From: Artemisia argyi
Lineage: Eukaryota; Streptophyta; Magnoliopsida; Asterales; Asteraceae
Length of the DNA stretch: 64,000 bases
NCBI GenBank assembly: GCA_030686995.1
Contig: CM060691.1
Location: 57,919,338-57,983,337, forward strand
Reading direction: 5' to 3'
Position numbers and translations under genes: made by a program. The notes below the pieces were generated by a model. That model was not told the origin of the DNA. It made no database searches and saw only the letters and a program-made list of their open reading frames with translations. Positions 43,887-55,766 of the stretch are shown here, piece after piece (the first letter of the stretch is position 1; each line of letters opens with the position of its first letter).

Positions 43887-45035
43887 CTAGGAGTGCTTGT
43901 TGTTGTGGAGAAATATTACACATAGCATGTTGCGAACCACAAAGACCTGTCTGTTGCTTACTTGAAGGCCCAAAGCTAGGCAGTGCAGGCATGTGGCCCA
44001 ATAAGGAGGCCGACTGGGCTTGCTTAGTTGTGCTATTAATTGTTGTTGGGCCTGCAAGATTACTATCAAATTTGGAGTACCAATAGTATTATTATGTAAC
44101 ATACCAAGCCCAATGTTGGAAGAATTATTAACTTGGCTACGTGACACATTATCTGGACCAATAGCCTACCTCGGATTAGAAGATGTTCCATAACCAGTAG
44201 CATGTATCGTAGTATCATGTATATAGCGACAAGAATTACCCCACCTACAAGGACCACGAGAAAAATTACGACAAACCTGAGGGGCGTTCGTGCATGTGTC
44301 TCGAGTGTTACGTGAATCTTGCCCCTAGCATTATTAGTCTCGACAATAAGTACTTGAGGTGCCGAGGAGGATGTGCTAGTAGAAATAAGAATGGGTCGAG
44401 AGTTAAGCCTCATCTCTTCGTTGCTCACTCTGGAACGCATGGTGTCAAGATCGGGAAAAGGGTCTTTGTGGGCAATGACGATGGTGAGGTTTGCATATTT
44501 TTCATTTAATCCATTGATCGCATAGGTTACAACATCATCATCAGACATAGGAGAGCCAAGATCGCTTAGTAAAGTGAAGATGGATTCTATTTTTCTAAAA
44601 TACGCATATGCACTAATATCACCCATGTGAATGACACGTAACTCGCCTTTTAAAGCGACGGTACGTGTACGTTTGTTGTCGAGAAATATTTTCTCAACGA
44701 GTTCCCAAGCCGCTTTAGCCGTGGGAGGGATGGCTTTGATTAGACCCTTGTAGGGCGGGAGCTAGGGTTAAAAGTATCCACGACTTCACTATTGAATCGG
44801 CAGTGAGCCATTCTTCCGTGGGTGGAGCGGATGTATAGGTTGTAGTTGCACCTTCGATGTGCTTTAGGACACCAAAATTGTTGCAGTGAAACTTGAAAAA
44901 ATATAACCAAGATGAGTAATTTAATTCATCAATGTCAAGTTTGACGGGAATCACGTTGTTAATGTTGTTCACTGCATATAGTTTTTCTACAAGGGTTATG
45001 GTGGGAGGTGGTGTACGGATATCTTCGTTTGTCAT
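43887..45035 (-). pseudogene. Copia-C gag remnant
   Basis: From ATG 45035 (MTNEDIRTPPPTITLVEKL) comes a copia gag domain: LDIDELNYSSWLYFFKFHC, SWILLTLAPAL, MGDISAYAYFRKIESI and VVTYAINGLNEKYANL. Frameshifts near 44720 and 44320 break it. The zinc knuckle region is not recognisable in the remnants. Gag of a small-LTR copia element; the lineage is uncertain. Confidence 0.75.
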
Positions 45036-45076
45036 TATGAAGGCAGAAAAGATGGAAGGGGAGGGTCGATGTTTTC

Positions 45077-45241
45077 TGTTAGGGATTTAGGATCTTGTTT
45101 GACTCGATATGATGTAGAACCTTATCATTCATTGATTAATAACAAGTACAAAGAATGTATATAACATACATGTGGACCGATATACGGCCATGCTAAACAC
45201 AAAGGTAATCGGGCTAAACCCATAATAATGCTACGCTAACA
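45077..45241 (-). repeat. Copia-C 5' LTR candidate (165 bp)
   Basis: TGTTAGGG at 45077 and GCTAACA ending 45241 give TG...CA ends that are themselves inverted (TGTTAG/CTAACA). It lies just upstream of gag in element sense. No TGGTATCAGAGC primer site follows it, so either it is degraded or the boundary is wrong. The partner LTR is not in the window. Confidence 0.5.
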
Positions 45242-47432
45242 CTTCTAAGATAAATCGGGAGGACATAAAAGAAAAATGACAAAGATATACAAATAATTAA
45301 ATTTGTGAACTGGTCTCAAAACGTGAGCGGAAAAAGAATCTTCCATCTCAACCAAATTGTCAATTAATCATTTATTATAACTTTTCAACTTAAACATCAA
45401 TTATATTGCACTTCAACAATTTTTTTATTGACAAGCATTCAACATTTCAACACACGGTTAAGTGATAACCGCCAGTCATTTCGGATTTCTAATGGTCAAA
45501 GACTGACGGCTGTAGAAGGTTTTAGAACATTTTATAATACGTTTAAAGCTTACAATTATGCAGATGTTAAGAAGTTCTAAGAGGATATATGTATTAATCA
45601 TCTGAAGTATGTATTTGTTAGCTAATTCACGGCACTAGCGCTTAATCTTGCTAGCTCGGCCTTACGGAGCGAATGCTCAAAAACACTCAAGGTCCCTTAA
45701 GTTATCTTTAATTTTACGCTAGCAATGATGCCTTACAACTTGTAGATTTAGTGAAGCAACGATCAAACAAGTAAAGTCAGAGTTGTGTATTAACTTGCCC
45801 AGTTGAATATAGGAAAGAATCACTTTCAAGTTCTCGTTTAGTTACATCTATATATATAATTTTTCTTTGTAAGATAGATATCTCACGAGTCACGAAGTTT
45901 CACTTCTTGTTGGGCAACATGACTAAAGTCGACACATGCAACATTTCTATATCTGATCTGTCTAGACTTCAACCATAAGTTACGGGCTTACGGCGTTTGG
46001 ATACGAAAGTATTTGTGTAATCATTTTTAGCATCATTGAAGTTGCGTCAAAATGGAGTCATATCGGTTTTTCAGGATCTCAATGTGAAGAAATTTTGAAT
46101 TTACGTATATTATAGTCGACTAGTCGACAAGTGGGGAGTTCAAGATAATTGATTTATGGAGGATACAGACCAAACCATGCCTATTTTGCTTGGTTTTATA
46201 TATTGACTAGCTTATAGACCTGTGGAATCCATGAGATTTTAGAGAGTTTTTGATTAAGAAAAAGTAAGAATGTGAATAAAGTAAGAAAGAATAACGAATG
46301 TAAACATTATGAAATTTTCTTTAAACGGAACAATAAGTTATAATTAACTCAAAGTAAGAAAGAATAACGAATGTAAACATTATAAAATAGATGTGTTCAG
46401 CATGGCCATATATTATTAGAGTATCAATTCTTTATTGTTTCTTTAGACAGCTAGTTGAGTGATTACATTCAAAATGTGTTTGGTTTATACTTTAACAATG
46501 AAAAAAGTATCACTATAATAAAGAGTAAATTACAAAATGTTAGATCGCTCACATTTACAAACTCATTATTTTGTGCCAACAATTTTCTCTTAATAATTTA
46601 TAAACATAACCACTTTGATTTGTACATACATTAACAAATCTAAGCATTAATTTGACATACCTAGATCTACCCGCTCGTGCGACGGATTTTGTCTTCTAGT
46701 AGAAAACAAAATTCTCACGCTCTATAGTCATTTTGTCCTTGGCTCGTGAAGAGAATGAGGTAGGGTAGCCAAAGCCCCCAAGAAAGGGATAGGGCAATCC
46801 TTCCCGAGTAATGCATAAGCAAGATCAGGACTACCTAGTACGTGCATAGAAATTTCAAAGATAATTTTTACATAAATTACTTACATAGAACCTAAAGGTT
46901 ATAGGTAAAATGGGCAGATCGGACATATTAGGTGATGGACCGAACCTTGTAGATTTTGGTAATAATTTGTGTTGGCTTGATCCAAATATGCTTATTTCAA
47001 ATTTATTAGTTTGTCAAATGTACAAAATTGTGTTATATCACTATAAATACTTATATTAATGATTTAGGAAGTTTTATGCATTAACTTAAAGATTACTTTT
47101 AAACCGATTGACTAATTCGACCCATTTGATCAAAATTTGTTGCCTTAGAGTTTATGCTATTTTGTGAATGAGGCAATGATTTTACGTTCATTTGAGAATG
47201 AGTTTTAGTGAAGAAGTTGTATTCTGTTTCATATTCTAAACTTAATGATGAGGATAAAGAGTCGGTTAAAAGCATATTGCATACGTTTATTTATCTAATT
47301 ATACAATTGACATGTTATTTATTATCGAGTTAAATTATTTCTTTTCTCGATTTATGTTACAATCGTAGCAGATGAGATTTCAGATAGTTTATTACTACTT
47401 AGTTAACTTTTGACAGTCTTGGATATTAATTT

Positions 47433-47434
<2 letters not shown>
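45242..47434. other. Unassigned AT-rich spacer
   Basis: I see no gene, LTR or RNA gene in this 2.2 kb. It has a 36-bp direct repeat (46278-46314 and 46351-46387) and otherwise ordinary AT-rich sequence. It may be the genomic target into which Copia-C and the Tat element inserted. Confidence 0.5.
46278..46387 (+). repeat. Short direct repeat pair
   Basis: AAAGTAAGAAAGAATAACGA and following bases occur twice, 73 bp apart, with about 36 matching bases. Local duplication without further structure. Confidence 0.65.

Positions 47435-47465
<31 letters not shown>
47435..47465 (+). repeat. 31-base G homopolymer
   Basis: A run of 31 G. It precedes the first copy of a 356-bp-period duplication; the second copy is preceded by a 17-G run at 47805-47821. 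It may form G-quadruplexes, or its length may be a sequencing estimate. Confidence 0.9.
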
Positions 47466-48159
47466 CGTCAAAGATTCTGAATTGGGCAATACACGGTAAT
47501 ATACTGCTTGAGTGCTTGGGCACATATGGTTTGTTTTGGAATTGTGCTGACAATGTTTGTTGATTATTTTTTTAGAAAACCAGTTAGAACTAGGGATGGC
47601 AAAAAAAACTTGATTCCGATGGGGAAATCTAAAACCCGAACTAATTGGTGCGGGGCGGGTCATGCTAATCGGGTTACGGGGCGGGTTTGGGGCTTAAACG
47701 GTGATTTTAATAGGGTTTGGGGCCGGGAACGGGGAATCCTTGCCCCGCCTCGCCTCACCCGAATAATATATACACATATACAAATATATCTATAAATAGA
47801 TAATGGGGGGGGGGGGGGGGGCATCAAAGATTCTGAATTGGGCAATACACGGTAATATACTGCTTGAGTGCTTGGGCACATATGGTTTGTTTTGGAATTG
47901 TGGTGACAATGTTTGTTGATTATTTTTTTAGAAAACCAGTTAGAACTAGGGATGGCAAAAAAAACTCGATTCCGATGGGAAAATCTAAAACCCGAACTAA
48001 TTGGTGCGGGGCGGGTCATGCTAATCGGGTTATGGGGCGGGTTTGGGGCTTAAACGGTGATTTTAATAGGGTTTGGGGCCGGGAACGGGGAATCCTTGCC
48101 CCGCCTCGCCTCACCCGAATAATATATACACATATACTAATATATCTATAAATAGATAG
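47435..48159 (+). repeat. Tandem duplication, two units of about 356 bp
   Basis: The unit starting TCAAAGATTCTGAATTGGGC at 47468 repeats at 47824 with only about six differences. Each unit contains a G run, the start of a TAGGGATGGCAAA element end and GC-rich words such as GGGGCGGGTTTGGGGC. Confidence 0.92.
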
Positions 48160-48568
48160 TATTTTTCTTAGTATTTACGTAATAAAAATATATTACTCTA
48201 ATAGGTTATTTTTTTTAATTTTTTTTGTAAGATTGCAAAATTGTAATTATAGAAACTCGTTTAGTGTCATATTTTTAAGTTTTAATTTTTGGCGATATAA
48301 TTTATCATTATTTATGTTTAATACTATCGTTGAAAACTTAATAAGGCTTTTTTGTAATTGAATATTAATAAATTCTTAATTCTTCAAGTTATTGCTATTA
48401 TTTACGTAATAAAAACATATTACTCTAATAGTTTATTTTATTTTATTTTATTTTTTATTTTTTTTCCTCTATCTTTGTAAGATTGCAAAATTGTGATTAT
48501 AAAAACTCGTTTAGTATCATATTTTTAAGCTTTAATTTTCTGCGATATAATTTATCATTTTTTATGTT

Positions 48569-48954
48569 GGATATCGAGTCTATTCTTTGCCCTATGTGCG
48601 GTAAGGTGGCTAAATCTTCTAGGCATATTTTCTTCACATGTCAGTTGTCACATTGCTAGAGATATTTTGCACAAGATTTCTCATTGGTGGGACGTTTCGT
48701 ATATGGAGTTATCTACTTATGAAGAGTGGCTTGAATGGATCTTGACTATAGGACTTCCAATCAAGCATAAAAGAATTTTCGAGGGAGTTTGTTATGTGAT
48801 GTGGTGGCATATTTGGAGTTTTTGTAATAAATGCATCTTTGGTTCGGAGTCTCCTTCTCAGGCGGTCATTTTTGAAGATGTGTAATCTCGTTCTTTTTAT
48901 TGGTATCGTTATAGATGTAAATCTTCTTTTAATTGGATTGAGTGGCTTAAAAAC

Positions 48955-48955
<1 letters not shown>
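48569..48955 (+). pseudogene. 3' end of a LINE (reverse-transcriptase zinc-binding domain)
   Basis: Encodes the zf-RVT-type C-terminus of plant L1-like elements. CPMCGKVAKSSRHIFFTC supplies the Cys/His ligands, then after a frame change near 48655 come RDILHKISHWWDV, FEGVCYVMWWHIWSFCNK and FNWIEWLKNL. This domain follows the RT of plant LINEs. Only the last 130 codons are present, as expected of 5'-truncated insertions, and a (TA)n tract follows. It interrupts the AT-rich duplicated sequence of the surrounding TIR element. Confidence 0.75.

Positions 48956-48956
<1 letters not shown>

Positions 48957-49043
<87 letters not shown>
48957..49043 (+). repeat. (TA)n microsatellite
   Basis: About 43 TA units directly after the LINE C-terminus, in the place of its 3' tail. 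Reading frames of repeated Ile-Tyr in it are artefacts. Confidence 0.95.
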
Positions 49044-49047
<4 letters not shown>

Positions 49048-49596
49048 TAATCCGTCGTTCAAGTTTTTTATTTTATTTATGACTAATACTATAATTGAAA
49101 ACTTAATAAGACTTGTTTGTAATAGATTATTAATAAGTTATTAATTCTTCAAGTTATTGCTAACGGTATAAAAATAATAACAAATGTGAAATGGTGCGGC
49201 TTTGGTCGATAAATGCACTGTAAGAGGAAACCCCGATAAGATCCCCGATTAATACGGGACAGGTTTGGGGGAGCATTGCGCCCCGATGGGGCGCCCCAAT
49301 TTGATCCCCGATGAGGATCGGGGCGGATTTAAGGACTTTTAGTAATCGAGTTTGGGGATGGGATGGGGATGGCCGCCCCGTTTCCATCCCTAGAACTTAG
49401 AACTTCCATATACCATTCTTTTATATATGCAATGAAAAAAAGTTCAGACTCATTTGGCTATTAAATGTAATTTTTGTAACAGTGTAATAATATTTATAAA
49501 TTATTTATTTTGCAAGTTTTTATTATATTTGTATTACATTTAGTTCTCATATTAATAAAATGTGTAGTAATGGTGCTCAAGTATTGTGGCATAAAC

Positions 49597-50086
49597 TGAT
49601 GACGTATAGTCTATATACGGGCCACAAGCCCAAATATTAAACATTACTAAGGCCCAAAGCCACCATGCGTGGGCTATTATAACTTGGGCCGCATCAGTAA
49701 TGGGAATGGGCTCACATAAGCCCAAGCCCAACTAAACTATATATACGGTTTAGATAAGGATCTCTTATTTATGGAATGGATATCCTTAAACCGGATAAGC
49801 ACCACGTGTGCGAAACGTAAGGAGCATGAACCCTACAAGGATTTTGCGCCTATATAAGGAATGACATAATTCTCATTAAAGGTACGATTCACAAACCCTA
49901 AAACTCTTTACGAGAACCCAAAATCGATTACTTACTCTCACGCCGGAGTCTAATCGTCTGAGACAATCCCATGATAAGCCTAACGGTGTTGTTTATTTTC
50001 TTAGTGCGCAGGTTTCAAGCATTAAGAAGCGAATTGGTACGAGAGCAAGAGCCCATAATCAGGAACGCCCAACTTTTGTATCAACA
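49597..50086 (+). repeat. Tat element 5' LTR candidate (about 490 bp)
   Basis: The right end TTTGTATCAACA at 50086 is fixed by the primer site two bases on. The left end TGATGACG at 49597 is a best guess because the second LTR is outside the window. It contains a G-box CACGTG at 49803-49808 and a TATA box CTATATAAGG at 49850-49859. Confidence 0.55.
49850..49859 (+). promoter_or_regulatory. Tat LTR TATA box with upstream G-box
   Basis: CTATATAAGG lies about 40 bp downstream of CACGTG (49803-49808), a G-box bound by plant bZIP and bHLH factors. Position suits the U3 promoter. Confidence 0.6.
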
Positions 50087-50131
50087 AGTGGCGCCATCCG
50101 TGGGACCCCTACTAAGAACTAAGGAACTAGA

Positions 50132-51980
50132 ATGACGAAGAATAAAAATTCAATCCAGCGGACTCCGCAGTTGGAAAAAACACGTGACCCCCAGAGGAAG
50201 AATCAACAAGATTCGACCCCTAGGCAGACTGCTGGGACAACCAGCGCACCTGGTCACCAAGAGGCGGGAACAACCCAACCTCTTCCATTGGTAGAACTGC
50301 CTATAAGGACAAGCGTTGAGGAACTCCAACGCACCCTCTTCACTACTCCTCACCAAACGGTACCTACAGTGGACAACACTGTACCACCGGGCGCGCATAA
50401 CCGAGATAGGGTGCCCAATACTGAGGCAGACATTCTTGCAACAACTGAGGACACACCGAACCTAACGTTGGGAAATTTTGTATCCCAAAATTATGAAACC
50501 CTAACTGCCCTCATGCAAGAAGAAGCAAGGAGAATATCAAGTACGAGCCTACAAGCTCGGCTCAATTTTGGTCCTGAACGCGAACCATCACCACCGCGCC
50601 ACCCACGAGGAAGACGCGCAGATAACGAAAAACGTACTACTATCCATGATAGGTTGGGTACGACATCTGATTCACAATACTCAGAGGAATATGAAGGCAG
50701 CGAGAGGCGCACTAATGTTCACTCCAGACTTGGCAGTCGAGGGATACAAGACCGATTAGGACCTCAACATTCACCAAGCCAAGGGTCCTCCAAATCTGGG
50801 AGCAAGAGAATTTACGACAGATTGGGGAAAAGAATGTCCCCAAGTGAAAGCCCCTCAAGCTCTTCCTCTGAAGGAAGCCGGCGCAAGCGCCGAAAAAGAA
50901 ACTACACTTCCTCCAATGACTCCTCGGACAACGAGGATAGGGAAACAGGACACTGGAAATCAAGAGGTAGACGTCGCGAAGAAGAAAATGAGGACATATC
51001 TCTTCCATGGCGATGCCAGAAAATTGATGCGTTTACACGACGCATCAGCGACTACTCCGACCACAAAAGGAGGCGCATGCCCACTAACGTGAAAACATAT
51101 GATGGAACAGGTGATCCGGATGATCATCTAAAGGTTTTCGAATCAGCTGCTACTATCGAAAACTGGCCGCAACCTGTGTGGTGCCATATGTTTAATTCTA
51201 CATTGGTAGGGAATGCGCGCACATGGTTTAGCAAACTCCCACGACGGAGCATCGGTGGGTTTGAAGAATTACGGAAAGCATTCCGTCTAAACTTTACCCA
51301 AAGAAAGAAGTGCGCTAAAAACCCTGTTGAACTAGCCAGAGTAAAACAGCGCCAAGGGGAATCAACCAGTGCTTTTATAGAACGCTTCAAGGATGAGTGC
51401 ATACAGATCAAAGCGTGTCCCAAAATTCTAAAAATTTTAGGGTTCATGAATGGGATTAACAACCCAGAACTTATCCGGAAGCTAAATGACAAAGTTCCCC
51501 AAACCTTTCGATGAGCTAACAAAGCGCACAAGATCCTTCATACAAGGAGAAGCAGCCGCTGCGGACGGCAAAAAGGGTTACTCGAATTATAGGCAATAAG
51601 AACAGCCTAGGAGACAATCCAATGATCAGAATAACAACCGCAGCAAGAATTACCGCAGTGGAAGAGACAATGACAAATATACCCCTCTCATAAAAACTCC
51701 GAGGGAAATATTTGTAACAGAATGTGCAAATTTCCCAAAACCTCCACCAATGCGTACTGCAGAGGAAAAGTGCGTAGGGAATGGATACTGCGAATACCAT
51801 GGTCAAAAAGGCCATACAACTAACGAGTGCGTCCAGCTACGACAACTAATTGAAAAGTTGGTAAGGGAAGGCAGAATGGACCACCTTGTAAAACACGTCA
51901 AAGAGGGAAAGGACAAACAAAGGAACGGGGGTAAGAAAGAACCTCTCAAAGAAAAAGCTGACACCATATACATGATATAG
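50132..51980 (+). pseudogene. Tat gag (frameshift and stops)
   Basis: From ATG 50132 a frame of 460 codons has a long disordered Arg/Ser/Pro-rich N-terminus, then the gag domain with TYDGTGDPDDHLKVF, TWFSKLPRRSI and FIERFKDECIQIKACP. It leaves frame near 51500; the correct continuation reads FDELTKRTRSFIQGEA. There is a TAA near 51597, and then CEYHGQKGHTTNECVQLRQL, the zinc-knuckle-like segment usual in this lineage, ending at 51980. Gag would form the particle. One frameshift and at least one nonsense codon are present. Confidence 0.85.
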
Positions 51981-54875
51981 TCATGGCAACGTAAGATAAA
52001 ACAAAAAGCCAGCCAAAAATTCTCTCCAGAAAAAGAGATATCCTTCCCTACTCTAGCTACGGACAACGCAGTAGTAGAGCCTCTAACTATTGAAATACAT
52101 ACGGGGGGACATGATATCCACCGCATGTACATTGATGGAGGAGCATCCGCTGATATCCTATACGATCATTGTTTCAAAAGACTGCGACCTGAAATCCAAA
52201 GTCAATTGATACCAGCAACAACGTCGCTGACTGGATTCACAAGAGAAAAGATTTGGCCTATGGGGCAATTACGCTTGCTAGTGGTCGTGGGAGATGAACA
52301 ACACTCAACAGCGACATGGATAAATTTCATGGTAATAAAGTCTCCCTCACCATACAATGGCATCATTGGGAGACCTGGAATATCATCCATGCGCGCTGTG
52401 CCATCCACAGCGCATGGGATGCTCAAATTTCCAGTAGAAGGAGGAGTTGTTACCCTCTATAACACAACAGTACCACCAAAAGAATGCAACGCAGTAACCA
52501 CTGAGGTGGAGAATATTCCAGAACAGCGCACAGAAAAAACACCAAACCTAAAGGTCGCTATTCACCCCGATTACCCGGACCAACAAGTTTCGATTGGAGG
52601 ATCTTTATCTGACAAAGGTAAAGCAGCCGTATGCGCACTCCTGCAAAAGAATCTAGATATCTTTGCATGGGAACCAAAACACATGACAGGAGTGCCACGC
52701 TCTATCACGGAGCATAAGCTACAAATCCGACAAGGATATCCCCCAATACAACAGAAGAAGCGCGACCAGGCCCCAGATCGTGCAAAAGCTATTCTGGATG
52801 AAGTACACAAGCTCGTAGACGCAGGCATCATGCGCGAAGTGTATTATCACGATTGGCTCTCTAACCCAGTAATGGTAAAGAAGAGCGATGGCAGTTGGAG
52901 AATGTGCGTGGACTTCACCGACCTTAACAAAGCATGTCCACAGGACTGCTATCCACTGCCAGAGATAGACTGGAAGGTAGAATCCCTGTGCGGATATCCT
53001 TTTAAATGCTTTCTAGACGCATACAAAGGGTATCATCAAATACATATGGCAGTCGAGGATGAAGAAAAAACAGCTTTCCACACCAGTCAAGGAGTTTACT
53101 ACTACACGAAAATGCCTTTTGGCATGAAAAATGCAGATGCAACATACCAACGATTGGTGGACACAGCTTTCGAGAAACAAGTAGGTCGAAACTTGGAGGT
53201 CTACGTTGATGACCTTGTCATCAAAAGCCACACAGAGGATGAATTGGTGCGCGACATCGAGGAAACGTTCAAAACATTGGGACAAATAAACATGAAGTTA
53301 AATCCCAAGAAGTGCACCTTTGGCGCAACTGAAGGCATGTTCCTCGGATACTTAATAGAACCTGATGGAATCAAGCCTTGCCCAGAAAAAACAAAAGATG
53401 TTATTGATCTTCCCTCACCGCGCACACTCAAAGAAGTCCAGTCATTAAACGGAAAGCTAGCAGGGCTAAACCGTTTCTTATGTAAGTCAGCAGACAAATC
53501 ACTCCCTCTCTTTAAAACACTCACAAAGTGTACTAAAAGGGGAGACTTTCGTTGGACCGAAGAAGCAGAAGAAGCTTTCCAACAACAAAAACAACATCTG
53601 GCATCTCTTCCCAAACTTGTCGCACCGCGACCAGGGGAAGAGCTAATCATGTACTTATGGGCAACTCATGGAGCAGTTAGCGCAGTACTATTGACAGATA
53701 GGAACTCCGTCCAGACACCCATATACTTTGTAAGCAAAGCACTGAAGAAGACAGAGACTAACTACAGCGCTATGGAAAAGCTGGTCTTAGCTCTAGTATT
53801 CGCAACTAAAAGACTGCGCAGATACTTTCAAGCGCACCCAATAGCTGTAATCACAGATCAGCCAATCAAACAAGTTATCTCTAAACCTGACGCGTCAGGA
53901 CGGCTACAAAAGTGGAGTGTACTGTTAAGTGAATATAACATCTCATATAGACCGCGCACTGCAATCAAAGGACAAATATTAGCTGATTTCATTGTTGAGA
54001 AGCCAGATAGCGATAGTCCAACCTCTACAACCAAAATAGATCTGCAGGAACCCTGGATTCTGTTCACAGATGGGTCTTCATGTGTAGATGGATCAGGCAC
54101 AGGCCTTATTCTCACAAATCCAGAGGATATGGAATTCACCTATGCGCTGCGCTTCGAATTCACAGCCACAAACAATGAGGCAGAATACGAAGCCCTACTA
54201 GCTGGACTGCGCATTGCAATCTAAATGGGTGTACGCAACTTGGAGGCAAACGTAGATTCTCGGCTAGTCGCTAACCATGTGCTAGGTGAATATGAAGCCC
54301 AGGATGAACACATGATCCAATACCTGGATAAGACCAAGTCCTTAATTAAAAACTTTGACTGGTTCACAATAAAACAAGTGCCTAGAGGGGACAACAGGAA
54401 GGCTGATGCGCTTAGCAAGATCGCATCCACGAGCTTTGCGCACTTATCAAAACAGGTATTGGTAGAAACCTTACAAAACAAATCAATCTTGGAGATGGAA
54501 GTATCCACGGTGATAGAAGAACAAGATCCTACATGGATGACACCTATCATTGAGTTCATTAGCAAAGGAGTCCTACCACAGGATCATAAGGACGCTCGAA
54601 GAATACGGCGCACAGCGCAGCGATTTGAACTACGGGACAACATCCTCTATCGACGTTCTTTCTTGCAACCTTGGCTACGATGTGTCGGACCCCTTCAAGC
54701 AGACTATGTACTCCGAGAAATCCACGCCGGATCATGCAGCATGCACTCAGGGCCGCGATCTGTTGTAGCGCGCGCTCTACGGTTGGGGTATTATTGGCCA
54801 ACTATGCATCGCGACGCGCGCGATATGATAAAGAAGTGCAACAATTGCCAAGTACACAGGCCAATTCCGCGCTAA
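51981..54875 (+). pseudogene. Tat pol: protease, RT, RNase H, archaeal-type RNase H, integrase zinc finger
   Basis: In one frame: protease IDGGASADILY (Asp-Gly-Gly-Ala-Ser, the variant common in this lineage) and RT with VDFTDLNKACP, LDAYKGYHQI and YVDDLVIKS. RNase H has VITDQPIKQVI; a second RNase H has LFTDGSSCVDGSGTG and NNEAEYEALLAGL. A TAA at 54222-54224 interrupts the second RNase H, and the frame resumes with NLEANVDSRLVANHV, then the integrase zinc finger HAGSCSMHSGPR ... CNNCQVH. It ends at a TAA (54873-54875). Residues needed for catalysis are visible in each domain. The stops fit CAA-to-TAA changes. Confidence 0.92.
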
Positions 54876-55766
54876 CCACAACAAGAGCTAACACCCATTA
54901 CCTCACCATGACCATTTTACAAGTGGGGCATTGACATCGCAGGACCCTTTCCAGTTGCAGCAGGAGGGCTAAAATTCTTCATCGTAGCCATAGATTACTT
55001 CACGAAGTGGATTGAAGCAAAGGCGGTGGTGAGCATCACGGGCAACCAGGTCAAATGCTTTGTATGGGATAACATTGTATGTCGCTTCGGATTACCTGGA
55101 GAGATTATATCAGACAATGGGAAGCAGTTCTGCGACAACCCATTCAAAGATTGGTGCGCACAATTGAACATCGCACAACACTTCGCTTCAGTAAAACACC
55201 CACAAACCAATGGTTTGGTTGAGCGAGCAAATCGCAGTCTAGGTGAAGGAATAAAAGCACGCCTTGACAGACACAAAGGAAGGTGGGTGGACGAGCTCTC
55301 ACATGTCTTATGGGCGCATCGCACCATAATCAAAACCAGTACTGGATACACGCCATTCTCCCTTGTCTACGGAACAGAAGCCGTTATACCAGTTGAGATA
55401 GGAATGCCAACTATACGAACAGCAGAGGTCAACGTCACAACAAATGACGAGGAGCGGCGCATAGACTTGGACTTACTGGAAGAAAGACGTGAACGCGCAG
55501 CTATACGCGAAGCAAAGGCTAAGGCAAAAATGAAGAAGTATTATGATGCAAAGGTCAAACACACTTCCTTCAGGCCAGGAGACTTTGTATACCGCGCCAA
55601 TGATGCAAGCCACTCAGAAGACACAGGCAAGCTCGGACCTAAATGGGAAGGACCCTACGAGGTCACTGATGCGCTAGGCAATAGCGCATACAGGCTGCGC
55701 GATATGGAAGGTCACGGCCTAGCGCGCACCTGGAACATCTGCAATCTTAAAAGATGCTATCTTTAG
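54876..55766 (+). pseudogene. Tat integrase core and C-terminus
   Basis: Same frame as the preceding pol segment, after a TAA and a TGA (Trp expected, about 54909). The DDE core is present: Asp in GIDIAGPF, Asp in ISDNGKQFC and Glu in NGLVERANRSL. Then LVYGTEAVIPVEIGMPT and the GPY/F-type module GKLGPKWEGPYEVTD, ending NLKRCYL at 55766. No chromodomain follows, as expected for non-chromoviral Tat elements. It would integrate cDNA; here it is inactive through upstream stops. Confidence 0.9.

Larger units (their letters stand above)
28161..45241 (-). mobile_element. Copia-C: old Ty1/copia element, interrupted by SIRE-2 and a solo LTR
   Basis: A leftward element with a short LTR candidate at 45077-45241, gag around 45035-43887, integrase split at 29644/42715 and RT/RNase H at 29080-28161. 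It is riddled with stops and frameshifts and has lost the RT catalytic core, so it is an old inactive copy. The LTR solo insertion is bounded by GGGTA, and joining its two flanks restores a continuous integrase frame ...VFGCLCYP. The part beyond SIRE-2 is outside the window. Confidence 0.82.
47591..49392. mobile_element. TIR-type DNA transposon remnant (hAT-like?), internally duplicated
   Basis: The left end TAGGGATGGCAAAAAA (47591, repeated at 47947) and the right end TTTCCATCCCTA (to 49392) form inverted repeats around TAGGGATGG, with GC-rich subterminal words (GGGGCGGG, CCCCGCC, GCCCCGATGGGGCG). The interior has a 240-bp-scale AT-rich duplication (48178-48400; 48411-48555 plus 49060-49150) and no transposase. 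Many plant genomes carry similar GGGATGGCAA elements, which I associate loosely with hAT. No clean 8-bp target duplication could be assigned. Confidence 0.45.

Noticed and set aside
45242..47434. Possible host gene in the spacer
   Set aside because: No frame with coding character, no splice-site pattern and no recognisable domain.
48709..49144. Frames of repeated Ile-Tyr over the TA tract
   Set aside because: Translation of a (TA)n microsatellite.
47591..49403. 8-bp target duplication TTAGAAC for the TIR element
   Set aside because: GTTAGAAC and CTTAGAAC flank the ends, but offsets do not match the inverted repeats, so the boundary is not proven.
53013..53650. Minus-strand frames opposite Tat RT
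   Set aside because: Shadows of the strongly coding plus strand.
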